Shown: piece after piece, positions 44,185-55,459 of the stretch | Numbering within the stretch: position 1 is the stretch's first letter | Layout: every line of letters starts with the position of its first letter | Source: Strobilurus pachycystidiatus | Lineage: Eukaryota > Basidiomycota > Agaricomycetes > Agaricales > Physalacriaceae | Length of the DNA stretch: 64,000 nucleotides | Direction: 5' to 3' | Assembly (NCBI GenBank): GCA_019915135.1 | Contig: JAHLMK010000019.1 | Coordinates: forward strand, 682,001 to 746,000 | Program-made: the position numbers and the translations under genes | Notes under the pieces: model-generated | Database searches by the model: none | What the model saw: the letters and a program-made list of their open reading frames with translations, nothing else | What the model was told of the DNA's origin: nothing

Positions 44185-44579
44185 AGTTCTGGACGGATCC
44201 ACGCGACCAAGCGCCACGCCCCTTACGGTACGAACCAAATGATCACGTCAAATGCGTGATCGGCATGCGGCAGCGCATGTTAGACTGCGCATAAGTGTGG
44301 CGTGCAATGCTACGTTGTGCATATAGTGCTGCAGCCGAAGGAGGTCTTTCTGAAGAGCTTGTCATTGACTGAACAAGAGCGCTTGGCAACCCTGATTGAG
44401 TTGGCTTCAGGACCGGACCGACTTACATCTATGCCGGCGGCAAATTTGCCCTTGGCCATCGACCACAACCGTCGCAGCAGTCTTGGCAGCGTCTGTCCGT
44501 TATTACCATCCGCGGTCAGCCTCAGTGATTCTCATCTTGTAGCTACAATGCCTCACTGCTTTTAGCTTCCCAATCCTCC

Positions 44580-46011
44580 ATGGCTGCCTCCAATCCAAAC
44601 GCCATCGGTTTAGCTGCACTGCCAGCCGAATTAATACAAGAAATAGTCCTCAACGCACGCGCCTCTAAATTTGTCGGCTTGGACGGCTGCTCGTCGCCGT
44701 GGAACCTCTCACGCGTATGCAGACGCTGGAGGGACATCATCCTAGACTACTCGCCGCTCTGGTCGAAGCTCGAACTCGACGAGGAAAGTCTGACTATGTT
44801 TGAACGACGGGAATTTCTGGAGCTCGCTTTGGAGCGATCCCGTTCAGGCCCGTTGGAGGTCTATTTCTACTTTCCAGCTGGCGCCATATGGCACGATTCA
44901 GGTCCTAGCGAGGAAAATTGGGCATGGCCGGCTCTACAACTCCTCCTTCGCGAGTCGAGACGGTGGAGCTGCATGACCTTCGACATGCGTGCTCTTGACT
45001 TGCATAGATTTCTCGGGCTCATAGGCCACGTCGATATGTTGGAGGATCTCGAGCTGCAATGTTCTGAAATGCCGTTGGTAGACGCCTCCCTGCCGCCCAC
45101 TACCGACCGCATCAGCGTGTTCAAAGACGCACCGAAATTGCAGCGTGTCAAATTAGGTGTTGAGCTCTGGTTGGAACTTCCTTGGACTCAACTCCGAAAA
45201 TTCAACTGCACATTCACGACCTCACAATTCATCGCCTATCTCATCGACATCCCCCGATTGGCGCCTGGCCTAATCTCTTTCATGGCTCACTCCATTGATG
45301 GCGCACCCAGAATGTCCCATCAACTTGATTTACCCACCACAGATTCCGAGAGACCTCATTGCACCCATACCCACATCAAAACCTTCGTCGCGGAAAGCGA
45401 TGTCTTCCTGAGTAGGCTCACTCTCCCGAGCCTGGAGGAAATGATGGTCTTCGTCAGCCTTGAGTCGACGGGGCTCCTGACCTCTTTCCTCGAGCGCTCA
45501 CGCTGCCACAATCTCTCTATGTTATCGGTCGCCGGACTGCATTTCCAGGAGGTTGCCCGCATGGCTGAAAGCGCCAGTTCCGTCACCCACCTCCAATTAG
45601 CTTTGAAGACTTTGAATCCCCTCGAAGCCTTCCGTCGACTCGCATCCAACAAGTCCTTGCTTCCTCGTGCGCGCATAGTCACGTTGCTGCTCTTTGACGT
45701 TGTCCACTCAGAATACGATGACGAATCACATGCCGCCGACATGTTTGCGATGGCTGATCTCATGGTCAAGTTCGTACAAGAGCACTGCAACTTGAAAAGG
45801 TTGTATCTTGCGGTCAAAGGGGCTGGATGTTTTGGCTCGGTCCCGAGGGCAAGGTGGGCTGGTGTGGGAGGCTCCGTGGCGAAGCTGCAGAAGATGAAAG
45901 ATCTGGATGGATTGGATCTACACTTGATCATGTGTGGTAAGTCTTTTGGGAATCGAATCTATCATGTCTCATTAGTACTTATGATCCTCAGAACAGAGTA
46001 TCATTACATGA
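44580..46011 (+). CDS. F-box protein, tandem family copy A
   Basis: Exons 44580-45936 and 45992-46011 give 458 residues. The F-box lies at residues 10-65: GLAALPAELIQEIVLNARA, then SPWNLSRVCRRWRDIILDYS and LWSKLELDEE. F-boxes bind Skp1 in SCF ubiquitin ligases. The remainder has leucine-rich, LRR-like stretches (LEDLELQCSEM, LPSLEEMMVFVSLE) that would select substrates; this pattern is standard for agaric F-box families. The last intron interrupts ATGTGTG and the short final exon encodes EQSIIT, equivalent to MCGQ-x-Y-[IL] in the four paralogues. Copy A has Glu where the others have Gly. Promoter sequence to about 44300 is also shared with copy B. Confidence 0.9.
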
Positions 46012-46699
46012 TTTTGCATCATCGGGAGTAGGTATTGTAGGCCGACACGCGTTCCGATTACTATGGTATGTGTTTTTGTTTTTCTCGATTATTGGGCCCG
46101 TCCTGAACGTGAACGTCTGTCTACAGTATGGGAATCAGTGTTAACAATGCCAATCTTGGGTGATTTTTCTGCAAGACTCCTTCGTACGTCGTCATTTCCT
46201 TGCGCTTCGTTCTGTATCAACACTTCACAGTGGAAACCAGGAGCCGAACACACGCGCCCAAAAACTGAAGGACCCAGCACAGCGTAAGAACGTTGTCTAA
46301 CGGGTCTTTGTTGACATACTGTACAGTTGACAGCATAAGAGGACGCCTTCTAGATATCCATTCCAAATTCTCGGAATGCTGCTCAGCATCATATGTACTC
46401 TACAAGGTACTACAAGTGGCGTACAATGTTACATCGTGCCTATAGTGCTACACCTGAAAGGTTCCATGCAAGTTTGAAGAGATTGCCGTTGAGTGAACAA
46501 TCAAAAGTCAGAGCGCTGGTGCAATCCTGATTGAGTTAGACTGATGCCGTCGGCAAAATTGCCCTTTGCCATCAACCACCACCATAGGCGACGTGCCAAA
46601 GCCTTTGTATCTTTCCGCCACTACTATCCGCAATCACAGTCAGTGAATCCGGGCATCTAGGTTACGTCGCCTCACTATCTTCCAGCTTCCCAATCCTTC

Positions 46700-48115
46700 A
46701 TGGCTGCTCCCATGCCTAACGCCACCGGTCTAGCTGCACTGCCAGCGGAATTGATACAAGAGATAGTCCTTGACGCCCGCGCGTCTAGCTTTGTCGGCAT
46801 GGAAGACCGCTTGTCGCCGTGGAACCTCTCCCGTGTATGTAGACATTGGAGGGGCGTCATTCTAGCCTACTCGCCGCTCTGGTCGAGGATCAAAATCAAC
46901 GAAGAGAGCCTGCTTCGGCTTGAGCGACGCGGACTTCTGGAGCTGGCGATGGAACGGTCGCGTTCATGTCCGTTATCTGTCTCTTTCCAATTTCCAGCTG
47001 GCGTCATATGGCACGAGTCAGGCCCTAGCGAGGAGAATTGGGCATGGCCGGCTCTACAACTCCTCCTTCGTGAGTCGAGACGGTGGAGCTGCATGATTGT
47101 TTCCATGCGTGCTTCTGATTTGCATAGATTCCTCCCTCTCATATGCCACGTCGATATGTTGGAAGAAATCGAGCTGCACTGTCCTTCCCTGGCCCCCGCT
47201 ACAGACCGAATTCGCGTCTTCGAAGTCGCCCCAAAGCTGAGGCGTCTCAAATTAGATGTTGAGCTCTGGTTGGAACTTCCCTGGACCCAACTCCGAGAAT
47301 TTGAATGCACATTTACGACCCCACAGTTCCTCGCCTATCTCATCGACATCCCTCGATTGGCGCCTGGACTGACGGTCTTCAAGGCTCAATCCAACGATCC
47401 GCAATCCAGAATGTCTCTTCAAGCCAATCTTCTTGCCACGGAATCCGAGAGACCTCACTTCACCCACACCCAAATCAAAAGGTTCGAAGTGGAAAGCGAT
47501 GTCTTCCTGAGTAGGATTACTCTTCCAAACCTGGAGGAAATGATGCTCTTCGTCAACTTCGAGGAGTCAACGGGGCTCCTCTCCTCTTTCCTCGAGCGAT
47601 CACGCTGCCACAATCTCACTACCTTAAATGCCGTTGGCCTGAACTCTCAGGAAGTTGCTCGCCTGGCCGAGAGCGCCAGTTCCGTCTCCGAAATCCACCT
47701 AGCCTTACAGACCATGGACTCCCTCGGAACCTTCCATTCACTCGCATCCAACAAGTCCCTGCTCCCCCATGTGCGCAAGGCCACGTTCATCCTGATAGAT
47801 ACCGGCCACCCACTGACAGACTACGATGATGAAGCCCATCTCGCCGTTGTCTCTGCGATGGCGGCCCTCATGGTCAACTTTGTAGATGGGCACTGCAGCA
47901 TAGATACGTTGCATGTCACGATTCATGGGGTGAAATGCTCCACATTGGTTCCCAAGGAGAAGTGGGTCGATACAGGAGGCGCTATAGCAAGATTACAAAA
48001 GATGAGAGACTTGGACAGCATAAACCTACGGCTAAGGATGTGTGGTATGTCTTTGGTGTCAGTATCAATGCTTCAATGGTACTCATGTTCCACAGGTCAG
48101 AGTTATATTACATGA
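46700..48115 (+). CDS. F-box protein, tandem family copy B
   Basis: Exons 46700-48044 and 48096-48115 give 454 residues; the 51-nt intron is free of stops, so retention would give 471. The F-box is GLAALPAELIQEIVLDARA and SPWNLSRVCRHWRGVILAYS, followed by the family segment HESGPSEENWAWPALQLLL and LRR-like repeats. It is very similar to copies A and C along its whole length, and in the 250 bases upstream. The C-terminus closes as MCGQSYIT. Expected role: substrate receptor of an SCF ubiquitin ligase; substrate unknown. Confidence 0.9.
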   Translation: MAAPMPNATGLAALPAELIQEIVLDARASSFVGMEDRLSPWNLSRVCRHWRGVILAYSPLWSRIKINEESLLRLERRGLLELAMERSRSCPLSVSFQFPAGVIWHESGPSEENWAWPALQLLLRESRRWSCMIVSMRASDLHRFLPLICHVDMLEEIELHCPSLAPATDRIRVFEVAPKLRRLKLDVELWLELPWTQLREFECTFTTPQFLAYLIDIPRLAPGLTVFKAQSNDPQSRMSLQANLLATESERPHFTHTQIKRFEVESDVFLSRITLPNLEEMMLFVNFEESTGLLSSFLERSRCHNLTTLNAVGLNSQEVARLAESASSVSEIHLALQTMDSLGTFHSLASNKSLLPHVRKATFILIDTGHPLTDYDDEAHLAVVSAMAALMVNFVDGHCSIDTLHVTIHGVKCSTLVPKEKWVDTGGAIARLQKMRDLDSINLRLRMCGMSLVSVSMLQWYSCSTGQSYIT

Positions 48116-48914
48116 CGATTTCGCATCATTGCTAGGGATCGTATATTCTTTGAGGCCGGCTGGCGCTTACATATCCGCTTGGTTCACTTGATTCTCACTT
48201 GCCAAGTTCGTTTGAACGTCTGTCTGAATCCCATTATTCATCTACACTTTTGAATGGCCCGAGCTTTCTACCATCTGTATCTTGTGGGGGACATGTCATG
48301 AGGTTGTCATCGAATCAACTTGAGCGACTAGACGATGTGAGCACGCCGCCTTTGGCGTTCATCTATCTCTACCGAGTTCTGGCATTGTTGTAAGAGTATT
48401 ATTCTCAAGGCCGCCTCTCCGGCATCTAGTGCGAGGCTTCCTCACAAATTACAACGCTCCAGAATTCCGCCATCTATCGCTCTGCAAAGTCGAATTACCT
48501 ACCTTTGAACCTTTACACAATCGTCCTCAGCCCTTTGCTTAAGAACTGCTTGCTGCCGAACCACCGCAATCTCCTACAGATATGGCGAGCTCGGACGGCG
48601 GAGAGCACTATTTAGTATTGCCTTCTTTTCCCTTATGGTCCAGATCAAGACTCTCAATCAGCATTCACAATGGACGAGCGAAAGAATTGACAGCAAGTGC
48701 ACAAGTGCAACAATGAGACGACTAGGGGAGAACTACACAATCGATCACATAAGTACAAGTTACAAATACAGCGCCACACTGAGATGTATATATCCGCTGC
48801 CGTTTGTCTTCCTCTCTGCTCATGTTATGCCGGAGAATCGTCACCTGATCAATCGCAAGATAACAGACAGAGTCACAGACAAATGGAGGATATACCAAAG
48901 ATAAAACAAGTAAC
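48116..48914. repeat. Degenerate F-box-unit downstream sequence, copy 1
   Basis: The segment at about 48300-48590 resembles 51050-51310 downstream of copy C: shared landmarks are GACGA[CT]GTGTGAGCA or GACGATGTGAGCA, [AG]TATTCTCAAGG, CGAAT[CT]ACCT and GC[CG]GAACCACCG. Neither copy has an intact frame. It therefore looks like the decayed 3' part of another family member, carried along when the B and C units were duplicated. Confidence 0.55.
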
Positions 48915-49085
48915 CGGAATGACGTCCCTCCAATGTCTGCATAGGCGGGAGACGTTCCATGGCGACGCGTTCTGGCTAATGGTAAATTCGACAGGGCTAC
49001 ATCCGTGAGCGTTGAGGACGATATCAGTATCGATTCCTTTGGTAGACCAGTCACCAGTGGCGTATGGCCGACGGGGCCAGCCATG
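48915..49085 (-). pseudogene. F-box gene relic, N-terminal fragment with a frameshift
   Basis: The minus strand encodes TGLPKE, then in a different frame DIVLNAHG and NASPWNVSRLCRHWRDVI, after which similarity stops. This corresponds to residues 10-60 of copy E (NGLPNELILEIVLQAHA, SPWNFSRVCRRWRDVI). Compared with E, one base is missing after ATACTG, breaking the F-box. It lies on the strand opposite to copies A-C. Confidence 0.75.
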
Positions 49086-49418
49086 GGGATGCATGGGGGG
49101 AGGGTGGCTGGAATGTAGTGAGGCCACTGACAGTAGAGTAACGAATCGCACCATGGTGCAGCGCTGCGAATGCGCGTTAATCTTGCTTGTAGTCGCGGTG
49201 TGCGACAAATTGAAAGAGCGATTTGGGCTATGTATTAGTAACACGTCGGACCGACTTATGCCGCCGGCAAGTTCGCCCTTTGCCATTTACCACAACCATA
49301 CGCGACGCCCGTCAGCCTTGTCAGTCTCTGTTCGTCACGATCCGTGGTCACAGTCAGTGAACTTCATCTTCTAACATACAAAGCCTCACTGCTTTCAGCT
49401 TCCCAATCTTCTGCTCCC

Positions 49419-50827
49419 ATGCCCAACGCCACCGGTCTAGCTGCACTGCCAGCCGAATTGATACATGAAATAGTACTCAACGCCCGCGCCTCTAAATTTG
49501 TCGGCATGGACGGCTCCTCGTCGCCGTGGAACCTCTCCCGTGTATGCAGACATTGGAGGAGCGTCATCCTAGACTACTCGCCGCTCTGGTCAAAGTTCGA
49601 ACTCGACGAAGAAAGCCTGACTGTGTATGAACGACGGGGATTTCTGGATCTCGCCATGGAACGATCCCGTTCATGCCCACTGGAGGTCTATCTCTACTTT
49701 CCAGCTGGCGTCATATGGCACGAGTCAGGTCCTAGCGAGGAGAATTGGGCATGGCCGGCTCTACAACTCCTTCTTCATGAGTCGAGACGGTGGAGCCGCA
49801 TGATCTTCGATATGCGTGCTTTTGATTTGCATAGATTCCTCCGTCTCATAGGCCCCGTCGATATACTGGAGGATCTCGAGCTGCAATGTTCCGAAATGCC
49901 GTTGGTTGACGGCTCCCTGCCGCCCATCAGCGTGTTCCAAGACGCCCCGAAGTTGAAGCGTGTCAAATTAGACGTTGAGCTCTGGTTGGAACTTCCCTGG
50001 ACCCAACTCCGAGAATTTGACTGCACTTTCACGTACCCGCAGTTCCTCGCCTATCTCGTCGACGTCCCTCGATTGGCGCCTGGCCTGGTCGTTTTCAAGG
50101 CTCGCTCCAATGACCCGCTATCCAAAATGTCACTCCAAGTCAATCTGCTCACCACGGAACCCGAGAGACCTCTCTGCACCCATACCGATATCAAACGGTT
50201 CGAGGTGGAAAGCGACGTCTTTCTGAGTAGGCTTACTCTCCCAAACCTGGAGGAAATGATGGTCTTTGTCAGCTTTGAGTCGACGGGGCTCCTCTCCTCT
50301 TTCCTCGAGCGCTCACGCTGCCACAATCTCACTACGTTAACGGCTGCCGGCCTCAACTCGCAAGAAGTCGTTCGCCTAGCCGAGAGCGTCAGTTCCGTCT
50401 CACAAATCCACTTAGCCCTACAGACCATGAATCCCCTCGAGACATTTCATCCACTCGCATCCAACAAGTCCTTGCTTCCCCATCTGCGCCAAGCCACGTT
50501 CCTCTTGATAGATATCGGCCACCCACTGATAGACTATGATGATGAGGCACATTTCGCCGTCGTGTCTGCGATGGCGGCTCTCATGGTCAAGTTTATAGAT
50601 GGGCGCTGCAGCATGCATACGCTGCGTGTCACGATTCATGGAGTGGGATGCTCCAGATTGGTTCCTAAGGAAAAGTGGGTCGACGAAGGGGGCGCTATAG
50701 CGAGATTGCAGCAGATGAGAGACTTGGACGGATTGAATCTACAGCTGAAGATGTGTGGTACGTCTTTGGTGTTTGTATTGATGCCTCCTGGTACTCATAT
50801 TCTACAGGACAGAACTATATTGCATGA
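49419..50827 (+). CDS. F-box protein, tandem family copy C
   Basis: Exons 49419-50757 and 50808-50827 sum to 1359 nt, exactly 452 residues. The start is MPNATGLAALPAELIHEIVL; compared with A and B the first ATG of the family is lost by a small deletion, so initiation moves to the next ATG (49419), costing only a few residues. F-box residues SPWNLSRVCRHWRSVILDYS and the LRR-like region are intact. The tail is MCGQNYIA. Nearest relatives by eye are B over the C-terminal half and A over the N-terminal half, hinting at gene conversion. Confidence 0.9.
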
Positions 50828-51642
50828 CGATTTCACATTACTGCTAACTTAGGTATCGAGGTCGACTGGCGCTCACATATTCCCTCCAAAATTGGGGTAT
50901 GGTCATTTCTTTCTCAGGTACTGAGTGCGGCCTGAGCGTCTGTCTAGGTCGAATCATTCGTCTGATGAACGGCTCGAGTTGCCTGCCCGTCCGTATCTTG
51001 CGTACGCCAGCGTTCATCGAAGTCGTTAGCAATATGTCTTGAGCTCACACTGAATCTATATTGACTTGACGACGTGTGAGCAGCCGAAGCATCCGGGATC
51101 TGACATCGCCGTCGAACGTCGCAAGTGTATCATTCTCAAGGGCGTCTCCGCGGGATTGAGACGAGATCTACATGCGCTCCTGGATTCCGTGTTGGTCTGC
51201 AGAACCGAATCACCTGGTCGTCTCCGATAAGTATCTCTTCGGAACTTTCGTGATTGTTCTTGAATCTTTGCTTACGGATACTTGCTGGCGAACCACCGTA
51301 ACGATGAAGAATGATTTCGCAACGTCGGGAGCAGGTTTTGTAGGCCGACCAGCGTTCCGATTACTGTGGTATGTATCTGCGGAATCAGTGTTCACATAAT
51401 TTACTATACACTTGACAGGCTTCGAGGACGCCCTCGATATTCCCCTCTTAGTTCGGACCCATCGAAGCACAGAGCTCATCAGTCACGCCAACACTGTTTT
51501 AATCTGAATCTGAGCTTCACTCTCTAATCTTTCCGGATCCGCACTATCAACGTGCCCACCATGCATGCAACGTCACCGCAAAGTCTCCACTCAATATAAA
51601 TCACTCTCGACGTCACCCTACCCTCCTCTCCATTCATCTTCC
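50828..51642. repeat. Degenerate F-box-unit downstream sequence, copy 2
   Basis: At 51318-51375 the sequence GTCGGGAGCAGG, TTTTGTAGGCCGAC and GCGTTCCGATTACTGTGGTATG closely matches 46019-46075, which directly follows the stop of copy A. Preceding sequence resembles the region after copy B. This is a truncated family unit without a frame. Confidence 0.6.
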
Positions 51643-52166
51643 ATGACCCCGCAAGACATCCACGACAAGCTCACAGTCGTCCTCGATACGCCCCCCGCCC
51701 AGTCCTGCGACGACCTCGCCTCCAACTGGGGCGTAGTGCGCGAATGCTTCAAGCGCCTGAAGAGAGACAAACCGGGGAAGGAGGAAGGCGATGTCGGGTT
51801 CGAGATCAACGCGTAAGCACTACCCAACACTTGAATAATTCGTTGGACTGACTGCGTGCATTGGACAGCCTGCAAGTCGACATCACATCGCTCCGCACCG
51901 CCATCACCAACAACACCTCCGTGAACGCTGCAGTGAAGACCAGCGGCGTGGTGACGAATACGGTGAAGCGCGCAGCGGAACACCTCCCGTGTACTTCAGA
52001 CAGGGCGAAGATGGCGCCGATCACGGCTTTGGATGAGAGGATTCGCAAGGTCGCTGTGCGTGTTATGGTGAGTTCAGCTTGTACTGGAGAGCGGTGATAC
52101 GGTGCATTGAGAGAGGTTATATATAGATGCTGAAGGACGCTGGGGAGTTGGTGCAGAAAGGATGAG
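51643..52166 (+). CDS. Small unrecognised helical protein
   Basis: Exons 51643-51812 and 51869-52067 join in phase (123 codons) and a third short exon begins at 52128, ending near 52166; its exact end is uncertain. The protein starts MTPQDIHDKLTVVLDTPPAQ, contains WGVVRECFKRLKRDKPGKEE and a long helical part (DITSLRTAITNNTSVNAAV, ITALDERIRKVAVRVM). No membrane segment or signal peptide is seen and I do not recognise the family. It sits between F-box copy C and the HAM1-like gene, inside the F-box cluster. Confidence 0.6.
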
Positions 52167-52484
52167 GATGAGGATGAGGATTCGGGAATCAGGGAGGACT
52201 AGTCATGTATACCACGGAAATATACCACAGCGTAGTAATCATAATCATAATCATAGGAACATACTACGAATTGACACCATTCAAAACATTACTACTCCAA
52301 GCTCACCCTTTTGTTGCGCCGGGTAGTGCTGTTGCCAGCCCAGTAAACAAATGACGGTCATGGAAGATATTCATCGATAGAACGACGTGGCGTACATTGC
52401 CTTTTTGGATGCGGAAGGACGTACGTCACCGGCGCGTCACCCTTTTGCTTCCGCCACCACCATGCACTCTCACTCTTATCCTCC

Positions 52485-55180
52485 ATGGGCCTCTGCGCGT
52501 CCTGCTGCGGCCGGCGCAAATCTAAACCTCGCCGCCCATCAGAAACCACACCGCTCCTCTCAATACACAAAGCCACCACCGTCCTCGCCGCCCTAAAAGC
52601 CGGAAAGTACCCGTCGCAAGTGCAGGTCGATGCGGTCCTACGCGCGTTGTGGAGGTCGGATTTGTTGAAAGAACAGGGACAGAGATATGGTAGGGTGAGC
52701 GCACAAGGAAGGAACATCATGCGCGACGTAAGGGAGCTGTGCGAGTTGGGGTTGGTTTTTGGGTTGGAGAAAAACGGTTAGTGTTCATTGACTTGATTCC
52801 GGCTTTTGTTTGATGATAAGTAGACGACGATAGGATCCAAGAGCTCTTGTTCCATCTGCGCCAGATCACGCCCCCGAAAGAGGCTGCTGTGGAGGTGTTG
52901 GTGGACACGTCGGAGGCGGTTATGGATCAACGTAAGCACATCTCATTCACTGCTAAGCGTTATCTGGCACAATGACCCTCCTCGCAGTACCCCCATCGCA
53001 AGAAATCGAACACGACATATACGCATTCGTCCAATCCCTCAAGCTCATCATCAACCTCCTCTTCACATCCACCGCCTTCCGCTTGTTCCTCTCCAGTCTA
53101 GCCACCCTCGCACAGACCGCCGTCACACAAGTTGCCAGCGAAGTCGCCGATGTCGCGGCGCAGGTGCGGGACGTCGCGGAGGTCGTGGAACACGTCGCTG
53201 TGGGTGTGGAGAACACGGCGCAGGAGGTCGAGGCGAAGGTCGCTGGTGATGTGGATACGTCTGTGTCCAATCTGGGGAATGTCAGTGCGGAGGTGCAGGG
53301 TGTTGTGGATGATGTGGTGAAGGACGTATATATCGAGCCAGCCCATCCGACGAAGGCTGACCATACGGCGACCCGCGTTCCTCATCCGAGGCAGGTAGCG
53401 CTTGCGGAGGCGCTGCAGACGGTACGTGATTCATTTACTCGTGGCGTCATCGCTAATGATAGCGATGCAGATGTTGGACGAGGCGCGACAACGACCTGCG
53501 TATGCAGAAGCGATCCAAACTCTTGTTAGGCTGCTGGACAAGTACATGGACGTTCTCGTCAAGGAATCAAGGGAGATTGTTCCTGACGAGAGTCAGGCCG
53601 CCGCTCATTCGATTGTTCGTCCGTTCAAGGAAGCTCTCCAGGACGCGCGGATACTGGTTGAACGCCTCGCTTCTGGAAAATCCCTGACACCGCTATTCGA
53701 TTCCATACAATCATTCCTATCATCTTTCTCCGACAACGAGTCTACCGCCGAGATGCGCCTGTACATCGCAGACGTGCGAGCATTCCTCGACCGCGCATTG
53801 ACCGTCCCGGGCTATATCGCTTCTGACATCGGGAAGACGGATATCATGCAGCTGTTCGACCGGGGAAAAGTCGTGTACAAATCCTCCCGGTCCAGTAATG
53901 CGTCGTTTGACGCCCTCTCCAAGGAGTTGGGTGCTTTTGTCCAGGCACTCAGACGAGATCGGACGACGTCTCGGATATGGCACGCGTTCACGACGCTCTT
54001 GGCGGACATGGAAGGGTACGCGGCGTCGCAAGCGGAATCGCTCTGGAACGACACGACGACGTTTGTGTGGAGCGCGTTCCTCTCTGTATCGGAGTCGGTC
54101 CTGCGGATGAACCTGTCGAGTGGGCGAGGGATGATCATTCCCATCCCGCGTGTCGAGTACACGGATGCGGCGCTGGCCCTCGCTCTGGACGGGCGGTTGA
54201 TGCGCGTCTGCACATCATCGAACATGGGCACGAACTTGGCCACGGAGTGGTTCACGCCGTCGTCTGTCCTCGTCAGGCGGTGGAACGAGCTCCTCATTGA
54301 CTTTGAGGCTGGGACGACGCGGTCGGCGAACAAAGTGCATGTGCATCTTGAGGGCTTGTTGGCTGACAGCGAAAGTATGGAGGTGGTCAGTCTGGATGAT
54401 CTGGGATATTATCTGTGCTACAAGACTTGGCTGGGGCTTGGGTATGCTGACGAGGGAGTCGCCGCTGTGGATATCGAGTTGGTCGGCGGGGTGGGCAGTG
54501 TGGATCTGGTAGTGCAGCTGGACGCTAGTGATGCTGGCGCGGCGCGCATGTCGGTCGAGTCCGTCGATGTGACTCTACCGCCGTCGGCGAATCTCCGTGT
54601 GGAACTGCTGCAGTCCCGGCATTGGATATTGAACGCGCTGCTGACCAACCCTGTTGTCCTCCCGCTGGGCGCATGGTTCGCGAAGAAGCAGCTGGAAGTG
54701 ATGTTGGAGAGCGTGGTGAAGGGTGCGGTGGAGAAACTGGGGACGGTGCTCTTTGCCGTGACTACGAGGGAAGAGGGGAGGAGTAAGAACGTGTGGGGTA
54801 CGGTGGTCGACACAGTGGGGGAGTTGCTGCCTGAGGACGAGAGCCAGACGAAGGTGGAGGGGAGTCTTCATCTGAAGGGAGTACAGGTCGATTTGGTTGA
54901 TGAAAGAGGGGACGGGGAGGGAGAGACAAGCACTATTGCAGTGGGTGTTGCACCGCAATTGTTGCCATCCAAGGCGGAGCCAGCGCCACTCGAGAATCCA
55001 GGAGAGGTGTATCAGATGGCGGTGGATGAGGTGCACGATGCGGAAGAGCGGATTGTTGAGGAGGTTGCGCAGGCAGAGAGGGGTGTGGAGGCGTTAAGGG
55101 AGGTGCCGGAGAGGATGGAGAGAGAGGAGGCGCTGTTGGAGCAGACGAATGGATGGAGGAGTGACGTTTTTGATTTTTGA
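52485..55180 (+). CDS. HAM1-like protein with a putative N-myristoyl/palmitoyl anchor
   Basis: Exons 52485-52776, 52824-52931, 52988-53421 and 53471-55180 sum to 2544 nt, exactly 847 residues. The N-terminus MGLCASCC is a textbook myristoylation (Gly2) plus palmitoylation (Cys4/7/8) signal, predicting membrane attachment. A helical region follows (VLAALKAGKYPSQVQVDAVL, HDIYAFVQSLKLIINLLF), then a stretch rich in Val-Ala-Asp/Glu heptads (about 200-270) likely to be coiled coil. The large last exon (KYMDVLVKESREIVPDE, TDIMQLFDRGKVVYKS, FTTLLADMEGYAASQAESLW) resembles the fungal HAM1-like N-terminal domain. The end is again Glu-rich. HAM proteins were named for hyphal anastomosis in Neurospora; a role here is inference. 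Confidence 0.78.
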
Positions 55181-55459
55181 TGACTGTCTGCGTGACATGT
55201 ACCTCGGGGGTTCTGCGATTATGGTGCTTTGCACCAACCTTTCAACTCCTCGACATTGACACTTCCTATGTCTATCAAGTTACACTCACAAGTTGCATAG
55301 CCGAAAACACCTTGCTAATAAATCATATATGATGCTAATTAGCAATCCGAATTTGCAAGGGATATGTAGAATGCGTCTTCGTAAGTTGTCAATTGTACAT
55401 TATATCAAGGAAGTAGCAGCGGTCATACGTCTATTCCTTCGAGTCGCTAGGAGGAAAAG

